A DNA stretch of 17,987 bases from Paracoccaceae bacterium. GTDB lineage: Bacteria; Pseudomonadota; Alphaproteobacteria; Rhodobacterales; Rhodobacteraceae. Position 1 is the first letter of the stretch. Each line of letters opens with the position of its first letter. Positions 6,949-13,684 of the stretch are shown here, one piece after another. The DNA is taken from positions 1 to 17,987 of the forward strand of contig PXES01000159.1 of the NCBI GenBank assembly GCA_003564655.1. The letters are read 5' to 3'. The notes beneath the pieces are model-generated. The model was given only the letters and a program-made list of their open reading frames with translations, made no database searches and was not told where the DNA came from. The position numbers and the translations under genes were made by a program.

Positions 6949-7619
6949 TGGAGTTTCAGGAGTATTCGGACCGCGAGATGATGATGCTGCGCGTGGCGCA
7001 GCGCATCGCCTCGGAACTGGGCGAGGTGCTGCGTCGCGCGGATCGCGCAACGCTGTCAGTGCCGGGCGGGACGACGCCGGGGCCGGTGTTCGACACGCTT
7101 TCGGGCGCCGATCTGGACTGGTCGCGCGTGGCCGTGATGCTCAATGACGAACGCTGGGTGCCCGAGGACAGCCCGCGCTCGAACACGCGGCTGGTGCGCG
7201 AGCGTTTGCTGGTCGGTCGCGCGGCGGCGGCGACGCTGGTACCGCTGCGCGCCGATACCGCGACGCCGGAGGAGGCGCTGGAGGAGCTGTCCGAAGGGGT
7301 GCGCGCGCATCTGCCGCTTTCGGTGCTGTTGCTGGGCATGGGCACGGACATGCACACCGCCTCGCTCTTTCCCGGCGCCGACCGGCTGGAGGACGCCCTT
7401 GCATCGGATGCGGCCCCGGTGATGGCGCTGCGCGCCGAAGCTGCGGGCGAGGCGCGCATCACGCTGACGGCCCCGGTGCTGCGCGACGCGCTGCGGGTGC
7501 ATGTGCTGATCACGGGGGCCGAGAAACGCGCGGCGATCGAGCGCGCGACGCGGCTGTCCCCGAAGACTGCGCCCATCGCCTGCGTGCTGGATGAGGCGAT
7601 GGTGCACTGGTCGGAATGA
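6948..7619 (+). CDS. pgl: 6-phosphogluconolactonase
   Basis: A 223-residue cytosolic lactonase that hydrolyses 6-phosphogluconolactone to 6-phosphogluconate, the step right after Zwf. Family motifs are present in order: SVPGGTTPGPVF at residues 37-48, DERWVP at 67-72 with SNTR at 78-81, and GMGTDMHTASLFPG at 130-143. The last motif usually reads G-x-DGHTASLFPG; here the Gly before the His is Met, while the Asp and His are kept. The start overlaps the zwf stop by one base (TAATG), so translation is coupled. No second start competes. The gene belongs to the same operon as zwf and pgi, and its position supports the assignment independently of the motifs. Confidence 0.95.
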   Translation: MEFQEYSDREMMMLRVAQRIASELGEVLRRADRATLSVPGGTTPGPVFDTLSGADLDWSRVAVMLNDERWVPEDSPRSNTRLVRERLLVGRAAAATLVPLRADTATPEEALEELSEGVRAHLPLSVLLLGMGTDMHTASLFPGADRLEDALASDAAPVMALRAEAAGEARITLTAPVLRDALRVHVLITGAEKRAAIERATRLSPKTAPIACVLDEAMVHWSE

Positions 7620-7674
7620 CAGTGCGGCCCGTTGCCGCGGATCTGAGTATTTCTGGCAAGAAAATGGGTTGGTC

Positions 7675-9285
7675 ATGAGCATCTGGAACGAATTGGCACG
7701 GCATCAGCGCGCCGGTGAGGGGCGCCACATTCTGGAGCTCTTCGAGGCGCCGGGCCGGGCCGAGGATTTTTCCGTGCAGGCGGGCGAGATGGTGCTGGAT
7801 TACTCCAAGACCGCGATCGACGCCGAGGGGCGCGCGCTGCTGGTCCGGCTGGCCGAAGAGGCCGGGGTCGAGGCCGCGCGCGCGGCCATGTTCAGCGGTG
7901 CCAGAATCAACGCGACCGAGGGGCGCGCGGTGCTGCATGTGGCGCAGCGCGCGGACGATGCGGCAGTGATCGAGGTGGATGGCGCCGATGTGATGCCCGA
8001 GCTGCGCGCGGTGCGCGCGCGCGCCTGTGCCTTTGCCGAGGATGTGCGCGTGGGCCGCGTCCGGGGGCAGGGGGGCATGATCACCGATGTGATCAATATC
8101 GGCATCGGCGGGTCGGATCTGGGGCCGGCCATGGCGACGCAGGCGCTGGCGCCGTATCATGACGGGCCACGGCTGCATTATGTCTCGAATGTCGATGGCG
8201 CGCATATGGCCGATACGCTGCGCGGGCTCGACCCGGCCACGACGCTGGTGATCGTGGCGTCGAAGACATTCACCACCATCGAGACGATGACCAACGCCGA
8301 GACCGCGCGTGACTGGATGGCGCAGGGCGGCGTGGCCGACCCGGCGGCGCAGTTCGCCGCTGTCTCGACATCGCAGGAGCGCACTGCCGCCTTCGGAATC
8401 GCGCCCGAGCGGGTCTTTGGCTTCGCCGACTGGGTGGGCGGGCGCTATTCGATGTGGGGGCCGATCGGGCTGGGGCTGATGATCGCGGTCGGGACCGACG
8501 GCTTTGCCGCGTTTCTGGATGGTGGTCGGGCGATGGACACGCATTTCCGCGATGCCCCCCTGGCCCGGAACATGCCGGTGCAGCTGGCGCTGGTCGGCGT
8601 CTGGCACAATCAGATCTGCGGCCATGCCACGCGCGCGGTGCTGCCCTATGACCAGCGCCTTGCGCGGCTGCCCGCCTATCTGCAACAGCTCGAGATGGAA
8701 TCGAACGGCAAGCGGGTGGACATGGCGGGGCGCGATCTCGACCGTCATTCCGGCCCGGTGGTCTGGGGCGAGCCCGGCACCAATGGCCAGCACGCCTTTT
8801 TCCAGCTTATCCATCAGGGCACGCGGGTCATACCATGCGAATTCCTGCTGGCGGCACAGGGGCATGAGCCGCACCTCGCGCACCAGCACCGGCTGCTCGC
8901 CGCCAACTGTCTTGCGCAGTCCGAGGCGCTGATGCGCGGCCGCTCGCTGGACGAGGCGCGCGCGCGCATGGCCGCGCAGGGCCTTGCGGGCGATGAGCTG
9001 GAGCGGCAGGCGCGCCACCGGGTGTTTCCGGGCAACCGGCCCTCGACGACGCTGGTCTATCCGCAGCTCACCCCTTTCACGCTGGGCCAGATCATCGCGC
9101 TCTATGAACACCGGGTGTTTGTCGAGGGGGTGATCCTCGGCATCAACTCCTTCGACCAGTGGGGGGTGGAGTTGGGCAAGGAGCTGGCCACGACGCTGGG
9201 TCCGCTGATCGAGGGGGGCGATGCCAGCGCCAAGGACCCCTCCACCCGGGCGCTGATCGGCTATCTGCGCGCGAACGGCAGATGA
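7675..9285 (+). CDS. pgi: Glucose-6-phosphate isomerase
   Basis: A 536-residue cytosolic enzyme interconverting glucose 6-phosphate and fructose 6-phosphate. The sugar-phosphate-binding motif INIGIGGSDLGPAM lies at residues 140-153 and FADWVGGRYSMWGPIG at 250-265. The catalytic residues are visible: Glu341 in LEMESNGK, His373 in GEPGTNGQHAF, and Lys502 in SFDQWGVELGK. The length is that of the long, E. coli-type enzyme. The ATG at 7675 gives the usual N-terminus (MSIWNELARH), but there is no convincing Shine-Dalgarno sequence before it and 55 nt separate it from the pgl stop. Next to zwf and pgl it would mainly return fructose 6-phosphate to glucose 6-phosphate, making the Entner-Doudoroff route cyclic or serving gluconeogenesis. 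The stop is followed within 5 nt by repeat copy D. Confidence 0.97.
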   Translation: MSIWNELARHQRAGEGRHILELFEAPGRAEDFSVQAGEMVLDYSKTAIDAEGRALLVRLAEEAGVEAARAAMFSGARINATEGRAVLHVAQRADDAAVIEVDGADVMPELRAVRARACAFAEDVRVGRVRGQGGMITDVINIGIGGSDLGPAMATQALAPYHDGPRLHYVSNVDGAHMADTLRGLDPATTLVIVASKTFTTIETMTNAETARDWMAQGGVADPAAQFAAVSTSQERTAAFGIAPERVFGFADWVGGRYSMWGPIGLGLMIAVGTDGFAAFLDGGRAMDTHFRDAPLARNMPVQLALVGVWHNQICGHATRAVLPYDQRLARLPAYLQQLEMESNGKRVDMAGRDLDRHSGPVVWGEPGTNGQHAFFQLIHQGTRVIPCEFLLAAQGHEPHLAHQHRLLAANCLAQSEALMRGRSLDEARARMAAQGLAGDELERQARHRVFPGNRPSTTLVYPQLTPFTLGQIIALYEHRVFVEGVILGINSFDQWGVELGKELATTLGPLIEGGDASAKDPSTRALIGYLRANGR

Positions 9286-9290
9286 GAACC

Positions 9291-9368
9291 GCCCGGCTGC
9301 ACGCCGTGTGATGCGGCGTGCAAGGGTGGTCGGGCGGGCACGCCGGATCGGGCGGCGTGCAGCCGGGC
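9291..9368 (-). repeat. Dispersed hairpin repeat, degenerate copy D, between convergent genes
   Basis: An outer perfect 16-bp stem (9291-9306 with 9353-9368) encloses an inner 8-bp stem CGGCGTGC/GCACGCCG (9314-9321 with 9338-9345). The inner stem closes a loop of exactly 16 nt (9322-9337), as in copies A-C. The loop plus closing base holds G runs of 3, 2, 3 and 3 on the plus strand, a weaker quadruplex motif. The octamer GCACGCCG and its complement occur four times in alternation, so two separate 7-nt-loop hairpins (9299-9321 and 9338-9360) are an alternative fold. It fills the whole gap between pgi and the lipoprotein gene and may terminate transcription in both directions. Confidence 0.7.
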
Positions 9369-9369
9369 C

Positions 9370-9948
9370 TCAGTAGCGCACGACCGTCTCGAAATCGCCG
9401 GGCCGCGCATCGGCGGGGGCGAACAGATCGTTCACATCAAGCGAGACGCTGGCGCTGGTGCCATCCTCGGAGATGGTGCCGGTGGAGCTTTCGATCTCGC
9501 GCCCCGCGACAGTGAAGCTGATCGTGACGCCCGACATCATGGCGCGCATCATCGCCATCATCTCTTCGTCCTGCTGCATCTCGTCCATCTCGCTGGTCAT
9601 GCCGCCCAGCGGCAGCAGCGCGCGCACGCGCCCGTCGCCGAGATCGACCAGCTCGCCCTCCAGCTCGGTCGGCGCGTCAGAGGCGGAGTCGGGGCGCATG
9701 ATCTCCTCGAAACTGCCGACGCGGTCGAACTCGCAGCGCGCATGCGTGTCGGTCAGCACCAGCTCGCCACCATCCTCGGCCTCGCAGAAGCTGTCATCGC
9801 CGCCGGACATGTCATAGAACTGCCGCTCGATCTGGATGAAGCCCGTGACCTGCGCCTCGTCCTCGCCCAGCACTTCGAGGGTCATGTCCACCTCGATGCA
9901 GGCTGTGAGCGCGAAAACGGCGGGCAGGGTGAAAAAAATCGGTCGCAT
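9370..9948 (-). CDS. Small lipoprotein of unknown function (LppM-like)
   Basis: A 192-residue predicted lipoprotein. The N-terminus MRPIFFTLPAVFALTAC is a lipoprotein signal peptide with the lipobox LTAC, so lipidated Cys17 would anchor the mature protein in the inner or outer membrane facing the periplasm. The mature part is acidic, with a Met/Glu/Asp-rich stretch (EMDEMQQDEEMMAMMRAMMS, about residues 120-139) and a beta-rich C-terminal half. A further Cys pair (one in DSFCEAED, one in ARCEF) could form a disulfide. The start of the mature region (IEVDMTLEVLGEDEAQVTGF) resembles LppM-type domains, a weak similarity judged by eye. GGAGG lies 6 nt before the ATG at 9948; the frame is open upstream but codes Arg-rich, non-protein-like sequence. 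It is the last gene in the minus-strand run after the thiosulfate transporter, 61 nt after the small membrane protein, so it may share that transcript. Confidence 0.75.
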   Translation of the reverse strand: MRPIFFTLPAVFALTACIEVDMTLEVLGEDEAQVTGFIQIERQFYDMSGGDDSFCEAEDGGELVLTDTHARCEFDRVGSFEEIMRPDSASDAPTELEGELVDLGDGRVRALLPLGGMTSEMDEMQQDEEMMAMMRAMMSGVTISFTVAGREIESSTGTISEDGTSASVSLDVNDLFAPADARPGDFETVVRY

Positions 9949-10009
9949 TTGGGCCTCCGGATAAGGGTTGCGCGCACAGCAGACCAGAAAAACCGCTGCC
10001 GCGCTACCC

Positions 10010-10177
10010 CTATTGCCCCGAGCAATGCGCGCCCTCGGGCGCCGCGCCCGAGCCGAGCGCAAGGGGCGGCGGCGCGGTGAACAGATCCGGCGCGCCGGTG
10101 CGGGCCAGATCAAGCGCCAGGATCGCGCCGATCAGGGCGAGGGCGGCAAGCCCGATCAGCGGGCGCGACGGGCTCAT
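10010..10177 (-). CDS. 55-residue membrane protein coupled to the YeeE transporter
   Basis: A short gene of 56 codons whose ATG overlaps the stop of the YeeE gene by 4 nt (ATGA). The product starts MSPSRPLIGLAALALIGAIL and has one clear hydrophobic segment at about residues 7-22. A polar, Pro/Ala-rich tail follows, ending in EGAHCSGQ with a single Cys near the C-terminus. I do not recognise a family. The tight overlap and the shared high-GC codon pattern argue that it is real. It may be an accessory subunit of the thiosulfate transporter; the Cys near the end would suit sulfur handling, but that is inference. The same open frame runs upstream inside the YeeE gene, where it is a shadow. Confidence 0.6.
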   Translation of the reverse strand: MSPSRPLIGLAALALIGAILALDLARTGAPDLFTAPPPLALGSGAAPEGAHCSGQ

Positions 10178-11289
10178 GCGTAGGCCCCCCGCCCTGTTGT
10201 CGGACGCAGGAGGACCGGACGCAGCCGGATGCCCAGCGTCGAGCCCGCGAAAGCCGCGACCAGCCACACCCAGCCATGCAGCGAGCCGGTCGAGATGCCG
10301 CTGAAGAAGGCGCCCACATTGCAGCCGAAGGCCAACCGCGCGGAATACCCCAGCACCAGCGCAGCGAGCAGCACACCTGCATAGGACACCGCCGTCAGCG
10401 CCTGCGCGGGTGCGCCGGGGTCGGCGCGCCAGCGCATCACGGCGAAGGCGCCCACCAGCAGCCCGATATTCGTGAGCGAGGTCACATCCGTCAGGATCGA
10501 GGCGGAAAGCCGCGCAGCATTGCCGTCCGCCGCCCAGAACGCCGTCTGCGCCAGATCCGCGCCGCCCGCCTGCGCCAGTTTCGCGCCCCACAGCCCCAGC
10601 CCGTAGACGATCCCCCAGGGCTGGCCCGCGATCACCAGATTGGCGAGCGCGAGCGCGGCCACAAGCGCCGCTGCGATCCACAGCCGCACGGGCGGCATCC
10701 GCTTGCCGGGGGCGGCGCGGGCGATTGTCACGGCGCCGACCAGCGCGAGGCCCGCAAGCGTCAGCACCAGCCCGCCATTGGTCCCGGCGATGCCCTGCAT
10801 CGACACCACGGGCAGGCTGCCGAGACCCGTCCACCAGCCAAGATGCAGCGTGCCCGCGAAGCTGCCGCCGATAAAGCCCGCCAGCGCCAGCAGCCCGACC
10901 AGATTGCCGCTGCCCGCATTGACCAGCGTGCCCGACCCGCAGCCCATGACAAGCTGCATCGCAAGGCCGAAAACAAAAGCACCCAGCACCATGGCAAAGC
11001 CGACCGGCGCGTGTGCCCCGGCCAGTTCGGCCGGATTGGCGCCGAGAAGTGGCAGCGCCACCGCTGCCACCATCCCGATAGCGATGAGTTGCGCCAGCAG
11101 GCCGCGTCCGTCGCGGTCGGTGACGATCATCCGCCACGGCCCCGCGAACCCGAAGCGCAGCCCTTCGAGCACCAGCCCGAAGCCGAGGCCCACCATCACC
11201 AACAGCCCCGCTCGCGGCCCCGCCATGAGGAAGGCAAAGCCGGTCAGCCCGAGGATCAGGACAAGAACAGTCGCGCGGCGCAGGAACAT
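10174..11289 (-). CDS. YeeE/YedE family thiosulfate (sulfur compound) transporter
   Basis: A 371-residue inner-membrane protein with about ten hydrophobic segments. The two family signatures are present: GCGSGTLVNAGSGN at residues 116-129 (Cys117) and FGCNVGAFFSGI at 321-332 (Cys323). In the characterised relative TsuA, conserved Cys residues line a path that passes thiosulfate through the membrane. This is the full-length, fused form rather than the two half-size YeeE/YedE proteins found in some proteobacteria. AGAGG lies 10 nt upstream of the ATG at 11289. It follows the periplasmic rhodanese gene by 39 nt on the same strand and overlaps a 55-residue membrane protein at its 3' end. Import of thiosulfate or a related sulfur species for assimilation is the likely role; the exact substrate is inferred. 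Confidence 0.88.
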   Translation of the reverse strand: MFLRRATVLVLILGLTGFAFLMAGPRAGLLVMVGLGFGLVLEGLRFGFAGPWRMIVTDRDGRGLLAQLIAIGMVAAVALPLLGANPAELAGAHAPVGFAMVLGAFVFGLAMQLVMGCGSGTLVNAGSGNLVGLLALAGFIGGSFAGTLHLGWWTGLGSLPVVSMQGIAGTNGGLVLTLAGLALVGAVTIARAAPGKRMPPVRLWIAAALVAALALANLVIAGQPWGIVYGLGLWGAKLAQAGGADLAQTAFWAADGNAARLSASILTDVTSLTNIGLLVGAFAVMRWRADPGAPAQALTAVSYAGVLLAALVLGYSARLAFGCNVGAFFSGISTGSLHGWVWLVAAFAGSTLGIRLRPVLLRPTTGRGAYA

Positions 11290-11328
11290 CTTTCGCGGCC
11301 TCTGGTCAGAGCGTCAGGAAACTACGGA

Positions 11329-12261
11329 TCAGAACAGCCCGTCAAGCCAGCGCAGCGTCGAGCGCCACAGGAAGGCGATGCGCGAGGGCTCGTTGTCCAG
11401 CGCGTGGCCGCTATCGGCATATTCGGCCATGCTTTCGGCATAGAGCCGCGTGTTCTCGATCTCGGCCAGTTCGCTCAGCGCGAACCAGTTCAGCGCCGCC
11501 CAATGACCGGTGTTGCAGAAAGAGACAGTGATCGGGGCGTCGGTGAAGCCGTTTGCCTCGGCAATCTCGCGGGCGCGGTCCGGGCCGACCATGCGGTTGC
11601 CCTCGAAGAAGTCGCTGAACTCGATGTTCTCGGCGCCGCGAATGGTGCCGGGACGGGCGATCGACCAGGCGATCCCCTGAAAGAAGCCCTCGGGGCGGCT
11701 GTCCATCAGCCGCGCCTCGCCGGCCTCGACCAGTTCGGCAACCTCGTCGGTCGAGATGTACCACTCATTCGTCCACTCCGCGCGCAGGTCGCTCGGCGCG
11801 ATCTCGGTCGGCGAGGTCGAGACGGGAAGCTCGGCGTCCGTCCACCCGGCAAAGCCGCCATTCAGTAGCGCGAGATCCTGCACGCCGATGGATTTCAGCG
11901 TCCAGTAGACACGCGCCGCCGCGCCCATATCCGAAGGGCTGTCGCCGGAATGGACCACGACCACCGGAACACCGGCCTCGACGCCCACGCGGGTGGCTTC
12001 CAGCTCGTAATCCAGTTCGGACAGCAGTCCGCCGGGATTGTTCGGACCCCCGCGCCAGTTGGCATAGGGCGAATGGGCCGCGCCGGGGATGTGTCCGACT
12101 TCGAAATCGCCGGTGACATGGATCACCTGGATATCCTCGCCCGCCTCCAGCATGGCGGCGAGTTCCTGCGGCTCGAGCAGCGGGCTCCAGCCGTCGGGGG
12201 CGGCCATGGCCAGGCCGGGAATGGCGACGAGCGTCAGGCTCAGGGCAGTGCGGCGCAGCAT
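11329..12261 (-). CDS. Periplasmic sulfurtransferase with two rhodanese domains
   Basis: A 310-residue exported protein. Residues 1-20 (MLRRTALSLTLVAIPGLAMA) are a Sec signal peptide ending in AMA, so it acts in the periplasm. Two rhodanese domains follow, about residues 28-145 and 168-300, as in thiosulfate:cyanide sulfurtransferases. The second has the active-site Cys249 in SFCNTGHWA; the first has Ser105 at the matching place (VVVHSGDSP) and is presumably inactive, which is the usual arrangement of tandem rhodaneses. AGGAG lies 8 nt before the ATG at 12261. The gene leads the minus-strand run with the YeeE transporter 39 nt downstream, so it probably moves sulfane sulfur from thiosulfate, or presents it, at the outer face of the membrane. 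The acceptor is unknown. The loop CNTGHWA is less common than the CGSG-type loop. Confidence 0.87.
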   Translation of the reverse strand: MLRRTALSLTLVAIPGLAMAAPDGWSPLLEPQELAAMLEAGEDIQVIHVTGDFEVGHIPGAAHSPYANWRGGPNNPGGLLSELDYELEATRVGVEAGVPVVVVHSGDSPSDMGAAARVYWTLKSIGVQDLALLNGGFAGWTDAELPVSTSPTEIAPSDLRAEWTNEWYISTDEVAELVEAGEARLMDSRPEGFFQGIAWSIARPGTIRGAENIEFSDFFEGNRMVGPDRAREIAEANGFTDAPITVSFCNTGHWAALNWFALSELAEIENTRLYAESMAEYADSGHALDNEPSRIAFLWRSTLRWLDGLF

Positions 12262-12418
12262 GGGGCAGCTCCTTCATGTGTGTCCCTTGCCAGGGCAGTT
12301 ACGGTCTTGCTACGCGCACGGCAAGCGGGCGGTTACCGTCAGGGCGGGGGCGCATCGGGTCAATATTTCGTGGGTGCGCGCAGTGAGCGAACTTATGTTT
12401 GCGTGGGCGGTACAGGAC

Positions 12419-12432
12419 GGAACGCGCGTTCC
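12419..12432. promoter_or_regulatory. 14-bp perfect palindrome upstream of the sulfurtransferase gene
   Basis: GGAACGCGCGTTCC reads the same on both strands and lies about 158 bp upstream of the sulfurtransferase start, outside any gene. It could be an operator for the sulfur cluster, but I do not recognise the regulator family, and alternating CG steps produce palindromes easily in DNA this rich in G+C. Confidence 0.3.
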
Positions 12433-12522
12433 GCGCAGGCGCGCCGCAGAATGATCCTGACCTTATTTCGACTGCCGGTCTGGCGCATGCGGGATCATCG
12501 CGCCCGCCGCTGCCAGTGGGAC

Positions 12523-12592
12523 GGCGCGGCCAGCGCTCTCGGGGCGTGCAAGGGCGGGTGGGTGGGCACAGCCCGAGGGCGCTGGCCGCGCC
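12523..12592 (-). repeat. Dispersed hairpin/G-quadruplex repeat, copy B
   Basis: Arms 12523-12549 and 12566-12592 pair over 27 bp with three mismatches. The loop (12550-12565) is exactly 16 nt, and on the minus strand it is identical to the loop of copy A. Here the G-rich face is the plus strand: GGGCGGGTGGGTGGG at 12552-12566. The outer stem (GGCGCGGCCAGCGC with its complement) shares little with the outer stems of A and C but is still almost fully paired. It starts 45 nt after the EamA stop, with the C-rich loop on the EamA sense strand. Confidence 0.85.
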
Positions 12593-12637
12593 ATGCCGGA
12601 CAATGCAAGGCGCCACGGCGGCCCGGCGGATTGCGGA

Positions 12638-13564
12638 TCAGGTCAGCGGCTGGCGCTCGGGCGTTTCCTTGCCAAGCCGCGTCTCGCGCCACAGGATCAG
12701 GAGCCCCGAGGCGATGACCAGCACCGCCCCTGCAAGCATCGGGCCGGTCGGCACCTCGCCGAAGAAGACATAGCCGATGAAGCTCGCGAAGAAGAGCTGT
12801 ACATACCAGAAGGGGGCGAGCGCCGAGGCATCGGCGAAGCGGTAGCTCGCCGTCATCATCAACTGTCCCACGCCGCCCAGCACCCCGGTCAGCACCAGCA
12901 TCGCCAGCACCGGCCCCGAGGGCATGACCCAGCCGAAGGGCAATGTCAGCGCCGACAGCGCCGCCGCCGTCACCGCGAACCAGAAGACGATCGAGGGGGT
13001 GGTCTCCGTCACCACCATGCGCCGCACGAGGATCTTGACCAGCGCGGCACAACTCGCCGCCCCCAGCGCCATCAGCGCGCCGAAGCGCAGCATCGCATCG
13101 GCCTCGCCCGCCACGCTCAGGCGCGGCCAGACCACGATCAGCACCCCCGCAAGCCCCAGCGCCACTGCGGTCCAGCGAAAGAGCCGCACACGCTCGCCCA
13201 GGAACAGCACCGCGAAGACCAGCGTCAGCACCGGGGCGGCAAAGCCGATGGTCGTGACCTCGGGCAGGGGCAGCAGGGCGAGGGCGATGAAATTCATTCC
13301 CAGCGTCGCCGTGCCCAGCAGCCCGCGCGCGAGGTGCAGCCGCGGATTGGTCATGCGCAGCCCGTCCATCAGCCGCCCTTGCAGTGCGATCCATCCCAGG
13401 ATGATGGGCAACGAGAAGAAGGCGCGCGAAAAGACGGCCTGCCCGGTCGGCACATGCACTGACACCGCCTTGACCACGGCCGCCATGCACACCAGCACCA
13501 TCAGCGCGCAAAGGTTCAGGATGATCCCCGTCAGGGGCCGGGCAGAGGTACCGCGGGACAGCAT
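12638..13564 (-). CDS. DMT superfamily transporter, EamA family
   Basis: A 308-residue inner-membrane protein with ten predicted membrane segments in two five-helix EamA repeats, the standard layout of the drug/metabolite transporter superfamily. The stretch AAPVLTLVFAVLFLGERV closes the first repeat (its glutamate motif, FLGERV, is typical). The second repeat ends YVFFGEVPTGPMLAGAVLVI with the matching FFGE motif. RhaT/EamA relatives export amino acids, purines or other metabolites; no substrate can be assigned. I chose the ATG at 13564 (MLSRGTSARPLTG), with GGAG 8 nt upstream. The open frame runs on for over 1 kb upstream, but that is a shadow of the SseB and NlpC-like genes on the other strand. 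It is divergent from the SseB-family gene, with two palindromes in the shared gap. Confidence 0.88.
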   Translation of the reverse strand: MLSRGTSARPLTGIILNLCALMVLVCMAAVVKAVSVHVPTGQAVFSRAFFSLPIILGWIALQGRLMDGLRMTNPRLHLARGLLGTATLGMNFIALALLPLPEVTTIGFAAPVLTLVFAVLFLGERVRLFRWTAVALGLAGVLIVVWPRLSVAGEADAMLRFGALMALGAASCAALVKILVRRMVVTETTPSIVFWFAVTAAALSALTLPFGWVMPSGPVLAMLVLTGVLGGVGQLMMTASYRFADASALAPFWYVQLFFASFIGYVFFGEVPTGPMLAGAVLVIASGLLILWRETRLGKETPERQPLT

Positions 13565-13582
13565 GGGCGGGCTCCGGGATTG

Positions 13583-13624
13583 TGCACATGTGCAATAAGC
13601 CGCCCCGCCGCGGGTTGCAACCCG
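13583..13624 (-). promoter_or_regulatory. Predicted EamA promoter overlapped by two palindromes
   Basis: On the minus strand TTGCAA (13615-13620) and TATTGC (13592-13597) are 17 nt apart, a plausible -35/-10 pair for the EamA gene. A perfect 14-bp palindrome, CGGGTTGCAACCCG (13611-13624), covers the -35 box. A perfect 12-bp palindrome, TGCACATGTGCA (13583-13594), sits just downstream of and overlapping the -10 box. The centres are 29 bp apart, about three helical turns. Either could bind a repressor controlling EamA and possibly the divergent SseB gene. The -10 match is only moderate. Confidence 0.4.
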
Positions 13625-13684
13625 GGCTTGCCAAGCGGGCGCGCGCAATCTAGCTGCCCAGCGACACCAGCAGGAGCGCGCGTG

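Larger units (their letters stand above)
12262..12637. other. Intergenic region, 376 bp, no gene seen
   Basis: This gap separates the sulfurtransferase start from the EamA stop, both on the minus strand. It holds repeat copy B next to the EamA gene, a 14-bp perfect palindrome at 12419-12432, and the leader of the sulfurtransferase gene. The short open frames through it are rich in Arg and Pro, have no good ribosome binding site, and cross the repeat. A TTGACC hexamer occurs on the minus strand at 12358-12363, but I found no good -10 partner at normal spacing. Confidence 0.6.

Noticed and set aside
4474..7050. An 858-codon open frame on the minus strand opposite HNH and zwf
   Set aside because: It is a mirror of the high-GC codon pattern of zwf and HNH. 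It is rich in His, Arg and Gln, without domains, and both genes on the other strand are certain.
7510..9111. A 533-codon minus-strand frame opposite pgi
   Set aside because: Antisense shadow of pgi, whose catalytic residues are all present on the plus strand.
10276..11868. A 530-codon plus-strand frame opposite YeeE and the sulfurtransferase
   Set aside because: Low-complexity Arg/Gln/His composition and antisense to two genes with clear family motifs.
12299..12717. Open frames through the EamA-sulfurtransferase gap that look like hypothetical proteins
   Set aside because: They cross repeat copy B, are dominated by Arg, Pro and Gly, and lack a ribosome binding site. Similar peptides appear wherever the repeat is translated, so they are artefacts of the element.
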